Assembly (NCBI GenBank): GCA_946405675.1
Contig: CAMJIC010000085.1
Span: 1-9,697, forward strand
Origin: an uncultured Clostridia bacterium
GTDB taxonomy: Bacteria > Bacillota > Clostridia > Lachnospirales > Lachnospiraceae
Direction: 5' to 3'
Length of the DNA: 9,697 nucleotides
The notes under the pieces: model-generated
Databases searched by the model: none
Told to the model about the DNA's origin: nothing
What the model saw: the letters and a program-made list of their open reading frames with translations, nothing else
In this document: in pieces, positions 6,244-9,697 of the stretch
How the letters are laid out: every line of letters starts with the position of its first letter
Numbering within the stretch: the first letter of the stretch is position 1
Program-made: the position numbers and the translations under genes

Positions 6244-6825
6244 TCAGGCTTCGGTTTCCGCTTCTTGTTCCGGCTGGATGGATGCCATCATCATGGTCAG
6301 TACGGACTCAAAGTTCTCATCCGATACCGGGGCAAATGTGAACTCAAGAACATATCCCGACTCTGTCTCAAAAGCAACGGATCTGGAATCCTTGTCCTTC
6401 AGGTCATATCCGATGCCGTTGATCCCGTTGATCACGATATCGGAAAGATCGGAAACATCCTCATCTTCCGCGAGAAGCCCCTTATAGTACGCAAGGTCTT
6501 CCCCGCCCAGGTCTACATACACGACAGAGGCTGCGGCATCGCCTTCCTCCGTAGAGAAATATGCGATCATTCCGTTCTCGGTATCTTCCTCTGTCAGTTC
6601 CTGCGGCTCCAGTCCATGGGGTGCCCACATCATGCAGGCGATATCATTAAACGTATAGAAATCGCCCATCTCCAGGGGATCCTGGCCGGCTGCCTCGAGC
6701 GCATCCGTCACATCGCTCCAGTTGATCTCAACCGGTGCTGCAGCCTCGGTCTCTGCCGCATATGCCGGAGCCGCGCTCAAAAGCATGCAGGAAGCCAGCA
6801 GGCCAGCCATCATCTTCTTCATCAT
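6244..6825 (-). CDS. Secreted protein of unknown function
   Basis: This is a 193-residue exported protein that I do not recognise. It starts MMKKMMAGLLASCMLLSAAPAYAAET. A signal peptidase I cut after AYA (about residue 23) is most likely. LASC (10-13) formally fits a lipobox but comes early within the hydrophobic stretch, so a lipoprotein is a weaker alternative. The mature part is acidic and predicted mixed alpha/beta: INWSDVTDALEAAG (34-47), a central segment with AYFSTEE and ASVVYVDLGGED, then GINGIGYDLKD, SGYVLEFTFAPVSDENFE and MMASIQ near the end. The closing pattern resembles small PsbP/Mog1-like or LpqN-like secreted folds, but this is only an impression. The start at 6825 is chosen over 6855 because it begins the signal peptide and has GAGAGGG 10 nt upstream. 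It is probably monocistronic, with a possible own promoter and a clear terminator. Confidence 0.8.
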   Translation of the reverse strand: MMKKMMAGLLASCMLLSAAPAYAAETEAAAPVEINWSDVTDALEAAGQDPLEMGDFYTFNDIACMMWAPHGLEPQELTEEDTENGMIAYFSTEEGDAAASVVYVDLGGEDLAYYKGLLAEDEDVSDLSDIVINGINGIGYDLKDKDSRSVAFETESGYVLEFTFAPVSDENFESVLTMMMASIQPEQEAETEA

Positions 6826-6901
6826 TGTTTCATACCCTCTCTTTCTTCTATGCAAATAGAACCAGTGTCCTGCAGACGGTACACTGATAATTCACTTCAT
6901 C

Positions 6902-6930
6902 ACTTTATCACGCTGTACTTGATTTGGCAA
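6902..6930 (-). promoter_or_regulatory. Possible promoter of the secreted-protein gene
   Basis: On the minus strand TTGCCA (6925-6930) and TAAAGT (6902-6907) are separated by 17 nt. They lie just after the hairpin that ends the cyclophilin unit, and about 75 nt ahead of the start codon at 6825. The hexamers are moderate matches to the sigma-A consensus. Confidence 0.35.
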
Positions 6931-6938
6931 TGAAGAGT

Positions 6939-6972
6939 TGCAACTGTCCGGAACCGGTTCTGAACAGTTGCA
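6939..6972. repeat. Palindromic hairpin repeat, copy 2 (after the cyclophilin gene)
   Basis: TGCAACTGT (6939-6947) pairs with ACAGTTGCA (6964-6972). The pairing continues inward with one wobble-type mismatch to GAACCGGTTC at the tip, giving a nearly continuous 15-bp stem. It begins 7 nt after the cyclophilin stop codon. The design matches 4627-4660. No U-tract follows on the minus strand, so it is more likely an mRNA 3'-end stabiliser or REP-like repeat than a standard terminator. Confidence 0.75.
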
Positions 6973-6979
6973 GCATCTT

Positions 6980-7855
6980 TTATTCGACGACTGTAACGGA
7001 TTCGATCACAGGCTGGTCTGCGGAGGCGATGGAGCCGTTCTGGTCGGTCGGTTTCGCGTCTTTACAAATCTGGTCTACGATCTCCATGCCTTCCGTCACA
7101 TAGCCGAATCCGGCATACTGTCCGTCCAGGAAGTCGCTGTCTGACTGTACGATAAAGAACTGGGAGGATGCGCTGTCCGGTGCCTGGGACCTTGCCATGG
7201 AAACTGCCCCGCGTACATGGGTAATCGGGTTCTTCACATTGTTGGCCTCAAATTCGCCTTTGATGTTCTTTCCGCTTCCTCCGGTTCCGTTTCCGTTCGG
7301 ATCGCCGCCCTGGATCATAAATCCGTCAATGATCCTGTGGAAGGTCAGCCCATCGTAGAACCCGTCCTTCGCCAGGGACACGAAATTCTCTACGCTGACC
7401 GGCGCGATGGTCGCGTCAAGCGCTGCTGTGATCGTCCCGTAATCCTTCACCTTGATCTGTACGTAGGTCAGCTCATCTCCCGAGATGTCATAGCATCCCT
7501 TCAGGGCTGAGGCATCAAACTCGGTCACCTGCATGCTGCCGCCCGAAGCTTCTGTTTCCTGCGAACCATCCACCGGCTGGCCGGCTGCTTCTGCCTGATC
7601 ATCAGATGCCGTCGCCTTGGAGTCCGCCCCCTTGGCGGAAGCTGATCCGCTTAAGGATGCATTGGCTGTTTCCTGCTGAGCCTGATCCTGCGTGCTGCTT
7701 CCATTTTTCCGGACGAAGAAGATCACTGCCGCAATCACTGCGCATGCCGCGATCAGCAGGATCGGAAGCAGCTTCATCAACCGCGCCTTTCTTTGCTCCG
7801 CTTCCCTCTCCTGTGCCCTTCTTTCCTGTGCCATCTTTTTGTTTTCTTTGTTCAT
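6980..7855 (-). CDS. Membrane-anchored cyclophilin-type peptidyl-prolyl cis-trans isomerase
   Basis: This protein of 291 residues should speed proline isomerisation during folding of exported proteins on the outer face of the membrane. Residues 1-26 are highly charged (Lys/Arg/Glu) and probably cytoplasmic and helical. One membrane segment follows (about 27-48). A low-complexity Ser/Ala/Gln/Glu linker (about 50-108) then leads to the cyclophilin domain (about 128-290). That domain shows FHRIIDGFMIQGGDPNGNG (172-190), with the catalytic-type Arg174, and SSQFFIVQ (230-237). The tryptophan that binds cyclosporin in human cyclophilin A is replaced (DFLDGQYAGFG), as is common in bacteria. There is no lipobox; the anchor is a signal-anchor helix. 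The start is supported by AGAGGTGGGAAC directly upstream. It lies 126 nt after the MATE gene, so co-transcription is possible, and is followed by a hairpin repeat. Confidence 0.95.
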   Translation of the reverse strand: MNKENKKMAQERRAQEREAEQRKARLMKLLPILLIAACAVIAAVIFFVRKNGSSTQDQAQQETANASLSGSASAKGADSKATASDDQAEAAGQPVDGSQETEASGGSMQVTEFDASALKGCYDISGDELTYVQIKVKDYGTITAALDATIAPVSVENFVSLAKDGFYDGLTFHRIIDGFMIQGGDPNGNGTGGSGKNIKGEFEANNVKNPITHVRGAVSMARSQAPDSASSQFFIVQSDSDFLDGQYAGFGYVTEGMEIVDQICKDAKPTDQNGSIASADQPVIESVTVVE

Positions 7856-7946
7856 GTTCCCACCTCTTGTTTTCTGTCATCTGTGATTCACGCTGCCGGA
7901 TTCCGGCTTATGATCTGTCGATCAATCACCTGCACATCTTTCCTGT

Positions 7947-7965
7947 CTGTAACCTGTCCTGAACC
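7947..7965. repeat. Degenerate half-copy of the hairpin repeat
   Basis: The minus-strand sequence GGTTCAGGACAGGTTACAG resembles the right half of the elements at 6939-6972 (GGTTCCGGACAGTTGC) and 4627-4660 (GGTTCTGAACAGTTACC). It lies 16 nt downstream of the MATE stop codon, the same relative position as the full copies. The left arm is not recognisable. Confidence 0.4.
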
Positions 7966-7981
7966 ATTTCATGACAACTTC

Positions 7982-9340
7982 TTATGATACCACCATACGC
8001 CTGCGTTTTCCAATAAAGGGAAGCGTCAGCAGGACTGCCTTGCACACATTGCAGGCGATCATGCAGTACCAGACCTCCCGCAGGGACAGATGCCATACAT
8101 GCACGACCAGATACGTGAACAGTATCCGAACGCCCCACATGCTGATCGCTTCCGCAAAAAAAGCGTATTTTGTCCTTCCCATTCCATACAGGATGCCCTG
8201 CATGACCACCATCAGCCCGAAGAAGGGCTCGGAAAATGCAACCAGCTTCAGCATCTCGCTTCCGATTTCCACCACTGCCGCGGATGGCGTGAACAGGCTC
8301 ATCAGGGGCTTTGCGATGAAGAACAAAACCAGCCCCGACAGGAACATCATTCCCACCGTCAGCGCAACAGATATACGGCAATACGCAGAGAACTTCCATT
8401 CATTTTTCTCCCCGATCGCCGCGCCCACGAGGGCGGATGTCGCAGTACGCAGTCCATATCCCGGGATGTAGAAGATTTCTTCCGCCGTCACTGCGATGGA
8501 ATGCGCCGCGAAGATGGTGGTTCCCATCCCGGACACCATTCCGGCAAATACGACATAGCCCAGGGTGCTGACTACGCTTGTCCCCATCACCGGAACACCA
8601 AGCACGCAGATCTCCCGGAGCGTCTTTGGGTCCGGGCGCATGCCTGCCAGAATCTTTTTCCCACGCTCCGGGAAAAAGAAATCCGTCCTCAGGAATAGTA
8701 TCATGTCCAGCAGGCCGCCCGCCGTGAAGGACACGGCGGTTGCGATGGCCGCTCCGGTCACGCCAAGTCCCGCTGTGTAAATCAGGAAATAATTCAGTAC
8801 TACATTCAGAATGTTCGAGAATACGCTGATCAGCATGGGAGTCTTGGTATTCTGCGTCGCCCTGACCGCGGAACCCAGAATGGCAGAGGACACACGGAAC
8901 ACCATGGGGATGCTGATGATCGTGAAATAAAGGCTGGCCTGCCCCCGGATCGCTTCTTCCGCCCCCATCCACACCGGAATGAATGGGCTCAGAACGATGC
9001 TGACAACTCCCAGGATCACGCCGATGGCAATCGTCAGGAACATGGACTGCCCGGCAAGGCGTGCACCCCTTTTCTGATCGGAAGCCCCATACGCCCTGGA
9101 GATCAGAGCAAGAACCGCCGCCCCAAAGGAATACCCGATGCTCCCGGCCAGCCAGCCGATCGATGTCGTGACGCTGACCGCAGCCGTAGCCTGTTCTCCC
9201 AGATGCCCCACCATGGCAGTGTCCACATACTGCATCAGGGTTGTCAGAATCTCCTCGATCATCGTCGGGATCGAAAGCACGACCAGCCTGCGAAGAAGAT
9301 CCCTGTACCTTTCGCCCTGTACCTGATTTATCTGTGTCAT
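7982..9340 (-). CDS. MATE-family multidrug/solute efflux transporter
   Basis: This integral membrane antiporter has 452 residues, the normal family length, with about twelve membrane segments in two homologous halves (MatE domains at about 20-180 and 245-405). It should export cationic drugs or metabolites using a Na+ or H+ gradient. Hallmarks are MQYVDTAMVGHLGE (36-49, with the conserved Asp40), the first-half loop SRAYGASDQKRGARLAG (81-97), and its second-half counterpart TATSALVGAAIGEKNEWK. I start it at the ATG at 9340, which has GGTGA 5 nt upstream. A TTG at 9352 is in frame but has no well-spaced ribosome binding site. It most resembles the NorM/DinF-like MATE proteins common in clostridia. 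The true substrate cannot be inferred, and no regulator gene is adjacent. A 17-nt palindrome upstream may be an operator. Confidence 0.93.
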   Translation of the reverse strand: MTQINQVQGERYRDLLRRLVVLSIPTMIEEILTTLMQYVDTAMVGHLGEQATAAVSVTTSIGWLAGSIGYSFGAAVLALISRAYGASDQKRGARLAGQSMFLTIAIGVILGVVSIVLSPFIPVWMGAEEAIRGQASLYFTIISIPMVFRVSSAILGSAVRATQNTKTPMLISVFSNILNVVLNYFLIYTAGLGVTGAAIATAVSFTAGGLLDMILFLRTDFFFPERGKKILAGMRPDPKTLREICVLGVPVMGTSVVSTLGYVVFAGMVSGMGTTIFAAHSIAVTAEEIFYIPGYGLRTATSALVGAAIGEKNEWKFSAYCRISVALTVGMMFLSGLVLFFIAKPLMSLFTPSAAVVEIGSEMLKLVAFSEPFFGLMVVMQGILYGMGRTKYAFFAEAISMWGVRILFTYLVVHVWHLSLREVWYCMIACNVCKAVLLTLPFIGKRRRMVVS

Positions 9341-9392
9341 TTCCTTCACCAAAATGTGTCAGCCGCTTCCTCTTAATGTAATCGGATTCCGC

Positions 9393-9409
9393 CGTATCAG
9401 CCTGATACG
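9393..9409. promoter_or_regulatory. 17-nt perfect palindrome, possible operator of the MATE gene
   Basis: CGTATCAG-C-CTGATACG is a perfect dyad with one central base. It lies 53 nt upstream of the start codon and just downstream of a candidate promoter. The size and symmetry suit a dimeric repressor of the TetR or MarR kind, but no such gene is in the window. Confidence 0.45.
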
Positions 9410-9427
9410 CACTTTAGGATCTGTTAC

Positions 9428-9456
9428 AGAATAACTTGTACATCTGACTTGTCCAA
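9428..9456 (-). promoter_or_regulatory. Possible proximal promoter of the MATE gene
   Basis: On the minus strand TTGGAC (9451-9456) and TATTCT (9428-9433) are 17 nt apart. The palindrome at 9393-9409 would fall at about +12 to +28. The hexamers are only moderate. Confidence 0.3.
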
Positions 9457-9496
9457 ACGCTCATCTGCTGCGTTGGAAAGCCTCGCCGTAGTTAGA

Positions 9497-9568
9497 GTTA
9501 CAAGTCACGCTTCTGCCGGCAGACAGCCTGTGGGTGAGGCCGCCGCCGGCAGGAGCATGACCTGTAAC
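9497..9568. repeat. Large imperfect palindrome (dispersed repeat, copy B)
   Basis: Two 24-nt arms (9497-9520 and 9545-9568) match at 21 of 24 positions as inverted repeats around a 24-nt loop. The arms start GTTACAAGTCAC and end CTGCCGGC. All three mismatches are transition-type differences. The left arm resembles 6139-6160 and 9645-9666. This looks like a REP/MITE-type hairpin. It could also form part of the MATE leader RNA if transcription starts at the distal promoter. Confidence 0.7.
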
Positions 9569-9577
9569 GATTAGAGC

Positions 9578-9606
9578 ATCATACCATCAAATCAAACCTG
9601 ATACAA
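9578..9606 (-). promoter_or_regulatory. Possible distal promoter reading toward the MATE gene
   Basis: On the minus strand TTGTAT (9601-9606) and TATGAT (9578-9583) are separated by 17 nt. The -10 matches the consensus at 5 of 6 positions, but the -35 is weak. Transcription would begin near 9571, just before the large palindrome, giving a leader of about 230 nt. Confidence 0.35.
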
Positions 9607-9644
9607 CTCAGGAACAGGCATTCCTGCATCTGCGCAAAAAGCAG

Positions 9645-9697
9645 GTTACAAGTCACACCCCCGCCAGCGTAACTGCCCACTTCCCGGCTGGTCAGGC
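9645..9697. repeat. Dispersed repeat, copy C, cut by the window edge
   Basis: Bases 9645-9666 equal 6139-6160 with one C/T difference. The following part contains GCCAGC (9663-9668) and GCTGG near the end, suggesting the turn of another palindrome whose right arm lies beyond 9697. Confidence 0.6.

Larger units (their letters stand above)
9341..9697. other. Intergenic/leader region upstream of the MATE gene
   Basis: No gene is supported in these 357 bases. They hold a 17-nt palindrome (9393-9409), two possible promoters (9428-9456, 9578-9606), a large imperfect palindrome (9497-9568) and a second dispersed-repeat copy running off the window edge (9645 onward). A short inverted pair, AACGC/GCGTT, occurs at about 9456-9474. 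I see no known riboswitch motif. Confidence 0.6.

Noticed and set aside
9497..9697. CRISPR array
   Set aside because: The repeated blocks are palindromic, unevenly spaced and not separated by spacer-sized unique segments. No cas gene is present.

Overview
The window reads as a chromosomal segment from a low-GC-phylum Gram-positive bacterium (Bacillota), most likely a gut-type clostridium of the Lachnospiraceae kind. This is an inference from three things: strong AGGAGG-type ribosome binding sites, the protein families present, and a perfect match to the Bacillota catabolite-responsive element (cre) consensus. No marker gene is present to prove it. Every supported gene lies on the minus strand, so transcription runs from high to low coordinates.

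From 9697 down to 9341 there is an unannotated leader/intergenic region with a large imperfect palindrome (9497-9568), a second copy of a dispersed repeat at the window edge, two possible promoters and a 17-nt perfect palindrome in front of a MATE-family exporter (7982-9340). Next come a membrane-anchored cyclophilin-type peptidyl-prolyl isomerase (6980-7855) and a secreted protein of unknown function (6244-6825) with its own intrinsic terminator. These three look like independent or loosely coupled units.

The main feature is a five-gene ABC import operon, 5935 down to 280: an exported substrate-binding protein of the DUF3798 type, a double-domain RbsA/MglA/NupO-like ATPase, two BPD_transp_2 permeases and a small membrane-anchored protein. 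It has a good sigma-A promoter (6072-6101), a perfect cre box abutting the -35 (6102-6115), an mRNA leader of about 130 nt, two strong hairpins between the binding-protein gene and the ATPase gene, and a strong intrinsic terminator (197-229). The gene set suggests uptake of a small solute such as a sugar, nucleoside or related compound. The substrate cannot be read from the sequence.

The most notable single observation is an in-frame TGA (1157-1159) in the second permease, exactly where the paralogous permease has a conserved glycine. The frame is otherwise intact on both sides. A one-base change from GGA would restore a 375-residue permease, so this is either a recent nonsense mutation that would disable the transporter or a base error. 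Two families of short palindromic repeats are scattered between the genes and are described separately.
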